From Psychroserpens algicola (GTDB lineage Bacteria > Bacteroidota > Bacteroidia > Flavobacteriales > Flavobacteriaceae): a stretch of 64,000 bases of DNA. Both the position numbers and the translations under genes were made by a program. Below the pieces are notes generated by a model that did not search any database, was not told the origin of the DNA, and worked only from the letters and a program-made list of their open reading frames with translations. The DNA is taken from the NCBI RefSeq assembly GCF_014526325.1, contig NZ_JACNMJ010000006.1, positions 186,001-250,000 on the forward strand, written 5' to 3'. Below, in pieces: positions 49,743 through 58,363 of this stretch; the first letter of the stretch is position 1; the number at the start of each line of letters is the position of its first letter.

Positions 49743-51032
49743 CTAATGTCTTCTGTCGTTACGTCGTCGTGAATTACTAGACTTATTTCTGCTTGAATTA
49801 TTTCTATTACCACCAGATGATTTCGATTTAGAATTTCGGGTTCTTTGTCCGCCTCCTTGTCTGTTTTGTCCTGGTTTTATGGGTTCGGTTGATGCATTAG
49901 GATCGGGTTCAAAACCTTCCATGATTTGCACTTCTATACGTTCTCCGATAAGTTTTTCAATATTTTTTAAATACGAAGTTTCATCTGCACTGACTAGAGA
50001 TAATGCTTGTCCGTTAGCTCCAGCTCTACCAGTTCTACCAATTCTATGTACATAGTCTTCCGAAATATTAGGCAATTCAAAATTCACAACATGAGGTAAT
50101 AACGGAATATCCAAACCACGTGCTGCAATATCAGTCGCTACCATAACACGAACACTCCCATTTTTAAAGCCAGCTAATGCTTTGGTTCTGGCTCCTTGAC
50201 TTTTATTACCATGAATTGCAGCGGCACTAATTCCTGCAGCAGTCATTTTTTTAGTAAGTCTGTTAGCGCCATGCTTTGTTCGGGTGAATACTAAAACCTG
50301 CTTCCAATTACCTTCGGAAATGAGCTTAATTATTAAGCCTGTCTTTTTAGTTTTAGCAACACGATATACCCTTTGCGAAATTGCTTCGACAGTAGTATTT
50401 TCAGGAGTTGCTTCGACTTGTACAGGATTATTTAGAATACTATTAGCCAACTTTCTTATATCTTTTGAAAAGGTTGCTGAAAACATCAAATTTTGACGTT
50501 TGTCAGGCATCAATTTCATGACACGCTCAATATCTCTTAAAAACCCCATATCTAGCATGCGATCGGCTTCATCTAATACAAATACTTCTACACGTTTTAT
50601 GGATAATAAATTTTGATTTTGTAAATCTAATAAACGCCCTGGAGTTGCAACTAAAACATCAACACCACGTCTCAAAGTTGCTACTTGAGGCTTTTGATTA
50701 ACACCACCAAAAATTACGGCACTTTTAATATTTAGAAACTCACTGTAATCTCTTACGCTTTCATAAACCTGAGCTGCAAGCTCACGAGTTGGAGTTAAAA
50801 TTAAAGCTCTGATAGGCCTAAATTTTTCCTTCGGATTTTCAGATAAATAATGCAATAACGGCAAGGTAAATCCTGCTGTTTTTCCTGTTCCAGTTTGCGC
50901 CGAAGCTAATACATCTCTTCCTTCTAATACTGGAGGAATTGCTTTTTCTTGAATTGGACTTGGAGTTTCGTATCCTTTTTTACTAATTGCTTTTAGTAAA
51001 GGCTCAGATAAGCCTAAAGATTGAAATGACAT
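49743..51032 (-). CDS. DEAD-box RNA helicase, RhlE type
   Basis: 429 residues from the ATG at 51032 ([13 protein letters not shown]), eight residues shorter than the longest frame. Helicase motifs: the Q motif [20 protein letters not shown] (motif I), [12 protein letters not shown] in [25 protein letters not shown] and HRIGRTGR. The tail after about 385 is rich in Gly, Asn, Arg, Ser and Lys, as in RhlE proteins acting in ribosome assembly or mRNA turnover. Two very small genes follow in the same operon. Confidence 0.93.
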   Translation of the reverse strand: MSFQSLGLSEPLLKAISKKGYETPSPIQEKAIPPVLEGRDVLASAQTGTGKTAGFTLPLLHYLSENPKEKFRPIRALILTPTRELAAQVYESVRDYSEFLNIKSAVIFGGVNQKPQVATLRRGVDVLVATPGRLLDLQNQNLLSIKRVEVFVLDEADRMLDMGFLRDIERVMKLMPDKRQNLMFSATFSKDIRKLANSILNNPVQVEATPENTTVEAISQRVYRVAKTKKTGLIIKLISEGNWKQVLVFTRTKHGANRLTKKMTAAGISAAAIHGNKSQGARTKALAGFKNGSVRVMVATDIAARGLDIPLLPHVVNFELPNISEDYVHRIGRTGRAGANGQALSLVSADETSYLKNIEKLIGERIEVQIMEGFEPDPNASTEPIKPGQNRQGGGQRTRNSKSKSSGGNRNNSSRNKSSNSRRRNDRRH

Positions 51033-51143
51033 AAATAATAATTGTGAGATAAACACTATTATTTAGGCTACCTCTTTAATGAGGCACAAATGTACTGTTA
51101 ATTTATCCGAAAGCATCATTTTGCAAGAAAAATGATTAAAATC

Positions 51144-51947
51144 TTACAATTTAGGCTTTAAAAATTCCTTTAGCTTGATAAGAGGATTTGTATCTTTATT
51201 TTTAGCACCATGAATTATACTACTTAGAGTTAGCAATCCAGCTGCAGCAAAAGCTATATATGCTATTTCTATTTCAGCTGTAGAGTTAGCAATTCCAATA
51301 GCTACTAAAGCCCAAGCTCCAACAAGTGCAAACTCACGCATGTTTCGTTTCCATGTGATCATCATATTGATAAGTGTTGCTATGACAATCATAATGATTG
51401 TCCAAATCTCAGGCGAAATCCCAAAACCATTCCACTGTATGCTTACCAAAAAAGCAGATACATTAGCTATGCTGGCTACTGTTACCCAACCACTATAAAT
51501 AACAAAAGGCCACCATAAGAATGTGATAACTGAAATCGGTGCATCCCATAGCTCCATACTATTGTTCCATACAATTTTAAGTAAAGCTATAAGAAGTATA
51601 CATATGAATATACAGGACCATCCTGTATAGCCATAAATCCAACTTACCACCCAGAAACTATTGGCAATACAGGAGATAATGAACCACCATCCAACTTTTA
51701 AAATAAATGCATCGTCACGTACTTTAACAAATAGACTTCTGCTTTGGTACACCACAAAACCCAATAATAAAAAATAAATAATTCCCCAAATTGAAAATGC
51801 ATATCCTGCTGGTGTGAATAAGGTTTTTAAATCTCTAGATACTTCACCTATGGTTGTATTATTCATTATACCAGTGTTAGACAAATAATTGATGATGACG
51901 GTTACAATCAAAGCTATACCGTTTAGTATTTGTAATAATGTCTTCAT
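51144..51947 (-). CDS. TspO/MBR-family tryptophan-rich sensory protein
   Basis: About 267 residues from the ATG at 51947 (MKTLLQILNG); the longer frame overlaps the dipeptidase gene and lacks family sense. It has about eight hydrophobic segments and many tryptophans, with TPAGYAFSIWGIIYFLLLGF and FWVVSWIYGYTGWSC in the family style. This is the long bacterial TspO-like type. TspO proteins bind tetrapyrroles or sterols in membranes. It starts 12 bp after the stop of the dipeptidase gene. Confidence 0.75.
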   Translation of the reverse strand: MKTLLQILNGIALIVTVIINYLSNTGIMNNTTIGEVSRDLKTLFTPAGYAFSIWGIIYFLLLGFVVYQSRSLFVKVRDDAFILKVGWWFIISCIANSFWVVSWIYGYTGWSCIFICILLIALLKIVWNNSMELWDAPISVITFLWWPFVIYSGWVTVASIANVSAFLVSIQWNGFGISPEIWTIIMIVIATLINMMITWKRNMREFALVGAWALVAIGIANSTAEIEIAYIAFAAAGLLTLSSIIHGAKNKDTNPLIKLKEFLKPKL

Positions 51948-51958
51948 AACATAATGTC

Positions 51959-52642
51959 TTATTCGACTTTGAAATCGAAATAGGTTTTTGGAAAGGGCTC
52001 CCAACGCAATGTAAAATGCCACCACTCTTTGGAGTAGTTTCTAAAGTTATGCTTCAACATCACTTTTTGTAATAATTGACGGTTAGCCTTTTGCTTTTCA
52101 GTTAAGCCTGAATGATCTACCCAAGATTCTTTTCCGAAGAAATCATAAGGACTTCCCATATCTAAAGGTTCATTTGTATTTCCGTCTATAATCGTTAAAT
52201 CAACTGTACTGCCACGACTATGTCCCGAACGGGTTGCAATATATTCTTCTCTAAAGAGATAACGTTTTTCAACATCTGGATAAAATTCTTTCTTCTTAAT
52301 TGTGTCATTCAAATCTTTAGCCCATCGCATAAAATGATTAACCGCTTGTTGCGGACGATAGCCATCATACACACGCAAACATAAGTTCTGTTGCTGAAGG
52401 TCATCCTGAACTTTTTTAAGTGCTAGAGCCGATTGTTTTGTTAAAATCAAAGTATTGGCGTTATAACCATCGATAGTATCTCCAACAAAATTATGATTCG
52501 TAAAATATCTAAGTTCAACATCAATATCAGGAATAATTTCTTTAACATAAATAAAGCCTTCAGGAAGATTATTGTTTTCTTGCACTGAAAAAGCTAAACT
52601 TATAATAACACCAAAAACGACTAATATTTTGTGAATCTTCAT
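51959..52642 (-). CDS. D-Ala-D-Ala dipeptidase, VanX/DdpX type (M15D)
   Basis: 227 residues with a signal peptide (about 1-22). Zinc-binding and catalytic motifs: SGHSRGSTVDLTII (His and Asp ligands) and EWWHFTLRWEPFP (catalytic Glu and third ligand His). The family VYDGYRPQQAVNHFMRW segment is present. It cleaves D-Ala-D-Ala in the periplasm, for peptidoglycan recycling or nutrition rather than vancomycin resistance, since no vanA/H genes adjoin. First of a two-gene unit with the TspO-like gene. Confidence 0.9.
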   Translation of the reverse strand: MKIHKILVVFGVIISLAFSVQENNNLPEGFIYVKEIIPDIDVELRYFTNHNFVGDTIDGYNANTLILTKQSALALKKVQDDLQQQNLCLRVYDGYRPQQAVNHFMRWAKDLNDTIKKKEFYPDVEKRYLFREEYIATRSGHSRGSTVDLTIIDGNTNEPLDMGSPYDFFGKESWVDHSGLTEKQKANRQLLQKVMLKHNFRNYSKEWWHFTLRWEPFPKTYFDFKVE

Positions 52643-52671
52643 GATATAGCTAATTTAGATAAAATTTAATT

Positions 52672-53271
52672 ATGAACCTGTTTCCCAAAGAAAAAACAAT
52701 TTTAAAACGCCCTAATGCAGAGTTAATTTATATTGAAAATTTCTATAAGTCAGGGATTGCCAATCAATACTTTAATCATTTTAAGCAAAATATAAATTGG
52801 CAACAAGATCATATCACCGTTTTTGGAAAAACTTACAAACAACCCAGACTTACTGCGTTATATGCTACTAATGACAAACCTTATTCTTATTCAGGTTTAA
52901 CGATGCAGCCGCTTTATTTTACTGAAGAATTATTACAAATTAAAAGCGATGTTGAACAAGAAGCCATGCATCAATTCACAACGGTTTTACTCAATTTATA
53001 TCGCAACGGAAACGATAGTAATGGCTGGCATGCAGACAATGAAAAGGAACTAGGAAAACACCCAATAATAGCATCGGTAAGTTTTGGAGAGACCAGATCG
53101 TTTCACTTTAAGCATCGTCACATAACAGAGGAACGTCATAAAATCAATCTAAAACACGGCAGCTTATTAATTATGAAAGGTGAAATGCAGGAATATTGGT
53201 TACATCAAATTCCTAAAACCAAAAAAGTTATTGGTGAACGCATTAATTTGACGTTTAGAACTATTCTTTAA
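52672..53271 (+). CDS. AlkB-like 2-oxoglutarate/Fe(II) dioxygenase
   Basis: 199 residues. The Fe(II) ligands are seen in NGWHADNEKELG (His, Asp) and the C-terminal YWLHQIPKTKK (His), with the 2-oxoglutarate Arg in ERINLTFR. GETRSFHFKHR is typical of AlkB homologs (ABH2/3 type). It repairs alkylated bases by oxidative demethylation. It is divergent from the dipeptidase gene and monocistronic. Confidence 0.92.
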   Translation: MNLFPKEKTILKRPNAELIYIENFYKSGIANQYFNHFKQNINWQQDHITVFGKTYKQPRLTALYATNDKPYSYSGLTMQPLYFTEELLQIKSDVEQEAMHQFTTVLLNLYRNGNDSNGWHADNEKELGKHPIIASVSFGETRSFHFKHRHITEERHKINLKHGSLLIMKGEMQEYWLHQIPKTKKVIGERINLTFRTIL

Positions 53272-53295
53272 AACCTAATTATTATAAAAAGAAAA

Positions 53296-53319
53296 AACCA
53301 AGGTCCCTCAACCTTGGTT
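53296..53319 (+). terminator. hairpin after the AlkB-like gene
   Basis: AACCAAGGT-ccctca-ACCTTGGTT, a perfect 9-bp stem 25 bp after the stop. The following T content is moderate, so termination is likely but not strong. Confidence 0.65.
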
Positions 53320-53476
53320 CTCCTAATTTGCTTTTCATATATGTGGTAGATTTAGGGTCTCTAATTCTGCACATATGCAAATATTAATTAATTAATCCAT
53401 TGAACTAAAAACTAAATTTTAGTACACTTCAAATATAGAACTCTATTTCAATTCACAAGTCAAAATACACAATTAA

Positions 53477-53540
53477 TCGATGAAATACATTTAATTTTAA
53501 CATTTAAAGATGAAATATTGCATTTCATCGATGAAATGCA
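53477..53540. promoter_or_regulatory. cluster of CGATGAAATRCAT sites with a 22-bp perfect palindrome
   Basis: TGCATTTCATC (53519-53529) is followed directly by its exact reverse complement GATGAAATGCA (53530-53540). Further half-sites are TCGATGAAATACATT (53477-53491) and GATGAAAT (53509-53516), the latter also pairing with ATTTCATC at 53522-53529. It lies 110-175 bp upstream of the secreted hydrolase gene in a 379-bp intergenic region, and looks like a multi-site operator. Confidence 0.6.
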
Positions 53541-53608
53541 TCTGTCAGAATTCTTTTATTTCAAGAATTATGTCATAAAATTGAAAATATTTCGTTTTAT
53601 TTTTTAGT

Positions 53609-53616
53609 TAACTTTG
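53609..53616 (+). promoter_or_regulatory. -7 box of the secreted hydrolase gene
   Basis: TAACTTTG, a full match to TAnnTTTG, 35 bp before the start codon. A -33 TTG at 53581 is 25 bp upstream, farther than the usual 19, so only the -7 is claimed. Confidence 0.5.
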
Positions 53617-53650
53617 GGACATCTGTTGCACTTAAATCACGAATACAATT

Positions 53651-54577
53651 ATGAACTATTATCTGAGCCTCTTTTTTATTTGTTTTTTTTTAAATGTAAA
53701 TGGTCAAGAAACACATTACTCTTCTAAAGATATTGCTATTAATACACTAATTGATGGCACTTTATTAGTACCTAATAACACTGCTAAGCCTAAGCTAGCT
53801 ATTATTATAACAGATTATGGACCAACTGACAGAAATGGCAACCAGAATTTTTCAAATAACAATGCTCTAAAAAAACTAGCAGAATCCTTGACTAGTAAAG
53901 GGATAGCAACATTTAGATATGATAAACGTATCGTTAAACAAATCCTTAAAAAGAAAATTGACGCCCATATCACATTTGATGATTATATAACCGATGCTAT
54001 TTCTGTTATTGACTATTTTAAAAATGAAGCATCCTATTCAGAGATTTATATTATTGGTCACGGACAAGGAAGTTTAATTGGCATGTTAGCTGCAAAAGAC
54101 AAGGCAGATGGGTTCATTTCACTCGCTGGAACTAGTCAATCTATTGATAAAGTGATTATAGAACAAATTGGTGCCATGGATCCTACGCTTATTGAAGCCA
54201 CAACAAAAGCGTTTGAAAGCTTAAAACAAGGCAAACTTACAAGTGAGTATCCGCAAGCTCTGGAAACTATTTTTAGAGCCGATGTTCAACCCTTTATTAT
54301 GAACTGGATGCAATACGATCCGCAACACATAATAAAATCTTTAGACATGCCTGTACTTGTAGTCAATGGTACAAAAGATCTTCAGGTCTCTGTAGATGAA
54401 GCTAAAGCTTTAAAATTAGCCTCACAAAAAGCAGATTTAAAAGTCATTGATAATATGAACCACGTCCTATTCATTATTGAAGGTGATGAATTGGAAAACT
54501 CAAAATCTTACAATGAGTCGTTTAGACCAATTTCAGAAGTACTTACAACGACCATCTCTGAGTTTATTTTAAACTAA
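53651..54577 (+). CDS. secreted alpha/beta-hydrolase with Ser-to-Gly at the nucleophile position
   Basis: 308 residues with a signal peptide (MNYYLSLFFICFFLNVNGQ). The alpha/beta-hydrolase core is complete: strand and oxyanion region LAIIITDYGPTDRNGN, FRYDKRI, an elbow, then NGTKDLQVSVDEA with the acid Asp and NMNHVLF with the His. The elbow is IIGHGQGSLIG: residue 138, where GxSxG requires the nucleophile Ser, is Gly (codon GGA at 54062). The likely consequence is loss of esterase or peptidase activity, or a non-enzymatic role. It has its own operator-rich upstream region and terminator. Confidence 0.85.
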   Translation: MNYYLSLFFICFFLNVNGQETHYSSKDIAINTLIDGTLLVPNNTAKPKLAIIITDYGPTDRNGNQNFSNNNALKKLAESLTSKGIATFRYDKRIVKQILKKKIDAHITFDDYITDAISVIDYFKNEASYSEIYIIGHGQGSLIGMLAAKDKADGFISLAGTSQSIDKVIIEQIGAMDPTLIEATTKAFESLKQGKLTSEYPQALETIFRADVQPFIMNWMQYDPQHIIKSLDMPVLVVNGTKDLQVSVDEAKALKLASQKADLKVIDNMNHVLFIIEGDELENSKSYNESFRPISEVLTTTISEFILN

Positions 54578-54598
54578 TCTTACCAGGATATATGAAAT

Positions 54599-54631
54599 AA
54601 AAAACGCATCTCAAGACGAGATGCGTTTTTT
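54599..54631 (+). terminator. hydrolase gene terminator
   Basis: CGCATCTC-aagac-GAGATGCG, a perfect 8-bp stem extended by A/T pairs, followed by six T. Confidence 0.9.
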
Positions 54632-54825
54632 CTAACTAACCAACCAAATGATAAATGTTACTCCGTTATGCGAGGTAATCACTCCCCTACTAACATCATC
54701 ATAATCATTTACATTTTATATAAAGCAAACGGCGTGCCAAACTCAATTTGCAGGATAAAAATGTTTAATATATATTTGATATCAAAATAATATCATATTA
54801 AATCATATAACTTAAACCAAAACCA

Positions 54826-55686
54826 ATGAAAGAAGAAAAAATAATAGTTCCAGCAAATGGCTACCTTATGCTATTAGTATTCCTTATACTATTCTTCGGA
54901 AGCATAGCAGTAATGATTATGATGAAAAATCCTATTTTCATATTAGGAATTATCATCGCTATTTTTATAGCGCCAGGATTTATAATGGTTCAACCTAATG
55001 GCTCAAGAGTATTATTACTCTTTGGAAAATACATTGGTACTGTCAAGAAGAATGGTTTTTATTGGGTAAATCCTTTTTACACAAAAAAGAAAATATCGTT
55101 AAGAGCTAGAAACTTTGACAGTGAACGCCTAAAAGTTAATGACAAACTAGGCAATCCAATCATGATTAGTACGATTCTGGTTTGGCGTGTACAAAATACG
55201 TACAAAGCAGCCTTTGATGTTGATGTGTATGAAAACTTTGTTCGTGTTCAAACAGATGCCGCTGTTCGTAAATTAGCAAGCATGTATCCCTATGACAATT
55301 TTGCAGACGAAGGTGTTGATGAAGATATCACGCTTCGTTCTAGTGTAAATGAAGTAAGTAATGCACTTGAAAAAGAAATCGACGAACGCCTATCTATTGC
55401 TGGTATTGAAGTTTTAGAAGCTCGTATAGGCTATTTAGCATACGCTCAGGAGATAGCAAACGCCATGCTAAAACGTCAGCAAGCAACTGCAATTGTTGCA
55501 GCAAGACATAAAATTGTTGAAGGTGCAGTAAGTATGGTTGAAATGGCTTTGGATGAACTTGGAAAAAAACAAATCGTAGATTTAGATGAAGAACGTAAAG
55601 CTGCAATGGTAAGTAATCTCATGGTTATTCTTTGTGGCGATAAAGATGCATCTCCTGTATTAAATACTGGCACCTTAAATCATTAA
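54826..55686 (+). CDS. SPFH/Band 7 domain membrane protein
   Basis: 286 residues. Two N-terminal hydrophobic segments (about 10-30, 33-54) precede an SPFH domain: QPNGSRVLLLFGKYIGTVKKNGFYWVNPF, FDSERLKVNDKLGNPIMISTILVWRV, DVYENFVRVQTDAAVRKLA. A helical region (AYAQEIANAMLKRQQATAIVAARHKIVEGAV) follows. It probably oligomerises on the membrane as stomatin/QmcA-type proteins do. A cluster of three very small genes and DUF1648 follows closely, so an operon is likely. Confidence 0.88.
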   Translation: MKEEKIIVPANGYLMLLVFLILFFGSIAVMIMMKNPIFILGIIIAIFIAPGFIMVQPNGSRVLLLFGKYIGTVKKNGFYWVNPFYTKKKISLRARNFDSERLKVNDKLGNPIMISTILVWRVQNTYKAAFDVDVYENFVRVQTDAAVRKLASMYPYDNFADEGVDEDITLRSSVNEVSNALEKEIDERLSIAGIEVLEARIGYLAYAQEIANAMLKRQQATAIVAARHKIVEGAVSMVEMALDELGKKQIVDLDEERKAAMVSNLMVILCGDKDASPVLNTGTLNH

Positions 55687-55688
55687 AA

Positions 55689-55874
55689 ATGAATAACAAT
55701 CAAATCTATTGTATCGCCATAGGTGTTGCTCTTGGCACCAGCATCGGTACAACCATTGGAGCAGTAACTGGCAACGTTGCAATGGGAACTGTCTATGGCA
55801 GTTTTACAGGAACCATTATTGGTGTCATAATGGCTTTTACAGTGTTTAAAAATGAAAAAACTAATAACGAATAA
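55689..55874 (+). CDS. small glycine-zipper membrane protein (61 aa)
   Basis: 61 residues dominated by two hydrophobic Gly-rich stretches (CIAIGVALGTSIGTTIGAV and YGSFTGTIIGVIMAF), with a charged C-terminus KNEKTNNE. Glycine-zipper-like GxxxG repeats suggest tight helix packing or oligomerisation. It starts 2 bp after the SPFH gene, so it is probably a partner; function unknown. Confidence 0.6.
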   Translation: MNNNQIYCIAIGVALGTSIGTTIGAVTGNVAMGTVYGSFTGTIIGVIMAFTVFKNEKTNNE

Positions 55875-55879
55875 AGTCA

Positions 55880-56038
55880 ATGAAGGAATATAAAGTAGTC
55901 GCTCCAAAATTAGGATTTAGAAAACGATTCCAGCAGTTTGAAGAATTTCTCAACCAACACAGTCGTGAAGGCTGGGTTGTGAATACGATCGCTCAAGGCT
56001 GGACAAGTGTTGTTTTTGAACGTGATAAAAATAGATAA
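55880..56038 (+). CDS. small DUF4177-like protein (52 aa)
   Basis: A 52-residue ORF: MKEYKVVAPKLGFRKRFQQF, then EEFLNQHSREGWVVNTIAQGWTSVVFERDK. The pattern EYKVV ... EFLNxxxxEGWVV ... VVFER is that of DUF4177, a small beta-alpha-beta protein. It lies 5 bp after the glycine-zipper gene and 2 bp before DUF1648, all in the same direction, so it is translated as part of the operon. Confidence 0.72.
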   Translation: MKEYKVVAPKLGFRKRFQQFEEFLNQHSREGWVVNTIAQGWTSVVFERDKNR

Positions 56039-56040
56039 TC

Positions 56041-56547
56041 ATGAAAACCAACAGACCAAAGATTAAAGTGCCTTTAGAAACAATTGATATTATTTTAGAT
56101 TTAATATCTATCACACTATTAATCTTAATGATAGTCTATGTGGCTATGTCTTATCAAGAATTGCCTGAAATAATTCCATCGCATTTTAATGGAAAAGGAG
56201 AAGTTGATGGTCATAGTGAAAAGTCGATGTTATGGCTATTACCTGGTATTTCTGTTGCTATGTTTATAGGATTATTTATACTCAACAAATACCCTCATCT
56301 TCATAACTATATGGTTAACATCACTGAAGAGAATGCTTTAAAAAATTATAGATTTAGTACAAGAATTCTAAGAATCACCAACGTGTTTATGGCATTGCTT
56401 TTTTTTGTTATTAGTTATAGCATGATCCAAGGAGCAAAAAATGAAGGCTTCGAACTTGGCTCATGGTTTTTTCCAGTAGTCATTGGTTTTAGTATTCTTC
56501 TTCCTATCGGAATATTAATCTATAACCACAAAATCAATAAATCATGA
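56041..56547 (+). CDS. DUF1648 membrane protein
   Basis: 168 residues with four membrane helices. The DUF1648 signature is LPEIIPSHFNGKGEVDGHSEKSMLWLLPG in the first loop. DUF1648 domains occur in SdpI-like immunity proteins; this one has only the basic domain. It overlaps the following small gene by 4 bp. Function in this operon unknown. Confidence 0.85.
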   Translation: MKTNRPKIKVPLETIDIILDLISITLLILMIVYVAMSYQELPEIIPSHFNGKGEVDGHSEKSMLWLLPGISVAMFIGLFILNKYPHLHNYMVNITEENALKNYRFSTRILRITNVFMALLFFVISYSMIQGAKNEGFELGSWFFPVVIGFSILLPIGILIYNHKINKS

Positions 56548-56759
56548 ACACGATATCACTTTTCTTTTTATGTATAGTGAGTTTATCATATTTCAGTTTT
56601 GGGCAACAAACTATAATTTCAGCTGAAATCCTCATTAAACATATGAATCACATTTTAAAAACCATACTAAAAGATAAGGATTATACAGTCTCGTATAGAT
56701 TTCCAGGTATTCTATCACATCAACTTTTTAACAGGATTACTGTATTTATAAAACATTAG
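56544..56759 (+). CDS. small secreted hypothetical protein (71 aa)
   Basis: 71 residues with a signal peptide (MNTISLFFLCIVSLSYFSFG) and a short mature part, QQTIISAEILIKHMNHILKT ... FNRITVFIKH. There is no recognised motif. The short mature region could be the truncated front of a longer secreted protein. Overlap of 4 bp with DUF1648 argues that it is nevertheless translated. Confidence 0.45.
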   Translation: MNTISLFFLCIVSLSYFSFGQQTIISAEILIKHMNHILKTILKDKDYTVSYRFPGILSHQLFNRITVFIKH

Positions 56760-56762
56760 ATA

Positions 56763-56942
56763 ATGGCTAAGAAAAAAGCATTTGCATTACGAATCAATGA
56801 AGATATGCTCAAAGCTATCGAAAAATGGGCTTCCGATGAATTTAGAAGTACTAACGGACAAATTGAATGGATGCTTATGCAATATCTTAAAGCACAAAAC
56901 CGCCAGCCCAAGCCAAAAAAGAAAGATGAAAGCAACTCCTAA
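56763..56942 (+). CDS. Arc-like ribbon-helix-helix DNA-binding protein (59 aa)
   Basis: A 59-residue ORF starting MAKKKAFALRINEDMLKAIE, then KWASDEFRSTNGQIEWMLMQYLKAQ, and a basic tail. The N-terminal strand (KAFALRIN) followed by two helices is the ribbon-helix-helix pattern of the Arc family. The ATG is 3 bp after the upstream stop. It may act as a regulator of the SPFH-DUF1648 operon or bind DNA more generally; the target is unknown. Confidence 0.78.
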   Translation: MAKKKAFALRINEDMLKAIEKWASDEFRSTNGQIEWMLMQYLKAQNRQPKPKKKDESNS

Positions 56943-57003
56943 AGACGTTGCTTTTTTTATGCGCTTTTATTTTGGTATTTTGCAGTCATAAAGAAATTTT
57001 ACT

Positions 57004-58314
57004 ATGGACAACACACCGTTATTTACAGACGACACAATTGTATTCGGACTCTTAATGCTCTCATTAGGGTTTGTTTTTTTAACCGAATCTATTAAAACAG
57101 GATTCTGGTCTAAATTTTATAAAATTGTTCCCGGACTTTTTATGGCTTATATGATTCCGGCTGTATTAACCACACTAGGGTTAATTGCTCCAGAATGGCA
57201 AACTGTATCCGAAAATGGTGACGTTACCGAACATAGTTCAAACCTTTACTACGTCTCCAGCCGCTATCTATTACCAGCAGCATTGGTGTTAATGACGTTG
57301 AGTATTGATTTAAAAGCGGTTTTCAATTTAGGCTGGAAAGCACTCATCATGTTTTTTACCGGAACTGTTGGAATCATTATTGGTGGTCCGATTGCTATTT
57401 TATTAATTTCAGCAGTATCACCTGAAACCGTTGGTGGTGTTGGACCTGATGCTGTATGGAGAGGACTTTCAACACTTGCAGGAAGTTGGATTGGTGGTGG
57501 TGCCAACCAAACAGCAATGCTCGAAATTTATGGTTATAACCAAAAATTATATGGAGGAATGGTATTCGTTGATATTGTAGTTGCAAATATCTGGATGGCT
57601 TTATTACTAATAGGTATTGGTAAACGTAATCGTATCAACAAATGGTTAAAAGCAGACACCTCTTCTATTGAAGAACTCAAAGAAAAAGTGACTACCTTTT
57701 CAGAAAAAGTAAAGCGTAATCCGTCACTTACTGATATCATGATAATTGGAGCCATTGCCTTTGGAGCAGTGAGTTTAGCACATTTATGTTCAAACGTTCT
57801 TGCGCCTTTCTTCGATGAATTGGTCGCAGGCATCAGTTCGCAAACTACAAGAAATATATTCACCTTTTTAGGGTCTAAATTCTTTTGGATGATTAGTATT
57901 GCTACACTAATTGCCATTATATTATCGTTTACAAAAGCCAAAAATTATGAAGGTGCTGGTGCCAGCAAATTTGGTAGTGTATTTATCTATATTCTCGTGG
58001 CCAGTATTGGAATGAAAATGGACTTAACACTCATTTTTGATAATTTAGGGCTTATTGCCATTGGTATCGTTTGGATGAGTATTCATGCTTTATTACTCAT
58101 TGGAATTGCCAAACTTATAAAGGCTCCTTATTTTTTCTTAGCTGTAGGAAGTCAGGCTAATGTTGGAGGCGCTGCCTCTGCTCCAATCGTAGCTTCGGCG
58201 TTTCATCCGTCTTTAGCAACTGTAGGTGTACTACTTGCTGTTTTTGGATATGCCGTAGGAACTATAGCTGCAATTGGTTGTACAATTTTAATGCAATTAG
58301 CTGCTGCTGGTTAG
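57004..58314 (+). CDS. DUF819 family membrane protein
   Basis: 436 residues with about 11 membrane helices. It matches DUF819: ESIKTGFWSKFYKIVPGLFMAYMIPAVL, LAGSWIGGGANQTAMLE, GSQANVGGAASAPIVASAFHPSLA, VGVLLAVFGYAVGT. It is probably a transporter; relatives are annotated only by domain. Separated from the Arc-like gene by 61 bp that hold a short AGCAAC/GTTGCT hairpin with a T-run. Confidence 0.9.
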   Translation: MDNTPLFTDDTIVFGLLMLSLGFVFLTESIKTGFWSKFYKIVPGLFMAYMIPAVLTTLGLIAPEWQTVSENGDVTEHSSNLYYVSSRYLLPAALVLMTLSIDLKAVFNLGWKALIMFFTGTVGIIIGGPIAILLISAVSPETVGGVGPDAVWRGLSTLAGSWIGGGANQTAMLEIYGYNQKLYGGMVFVDIVVANIWMALLLIGIGKRNRINKWLKADTSSIEELKEKVTTFSEKVKRNPSLTDIMIIGAIAFGAVSLAHLCSNVLAPFFDELVAGISSQTTRNIFTFLGSKFFWMISIATLIAIILSFTKAKNYEGAGASKFGSVFIYILVASIGMKMDLTLIFDNLGLIAIGIVWMSIHALLLIGIAKLIKAPYFFLAVGSQANVGGAASAPIVASAFHPSLATVGVLLAVFGYAVGTIAAIGCTILMQLAAAG

Positions 58315-58363
58315 TATTTGATAAATAATTATAAGATATTTGCGCTCCTAAATTTAAAACTAA

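Noticed and set aside
51959-52642. VanX-type gene as a vancomycin resistance determinant
   Set aside because: No vanA/vanH ligase or dehydrogenase adjoins, and such dipeptidases are common in Gram-negative peptidoglycan recycling.
57534-57941. 135-aa minus-strand ORF opposite the DUF819 gene
   Set aside because: Shadow frame of a clearly coding membrane gene.
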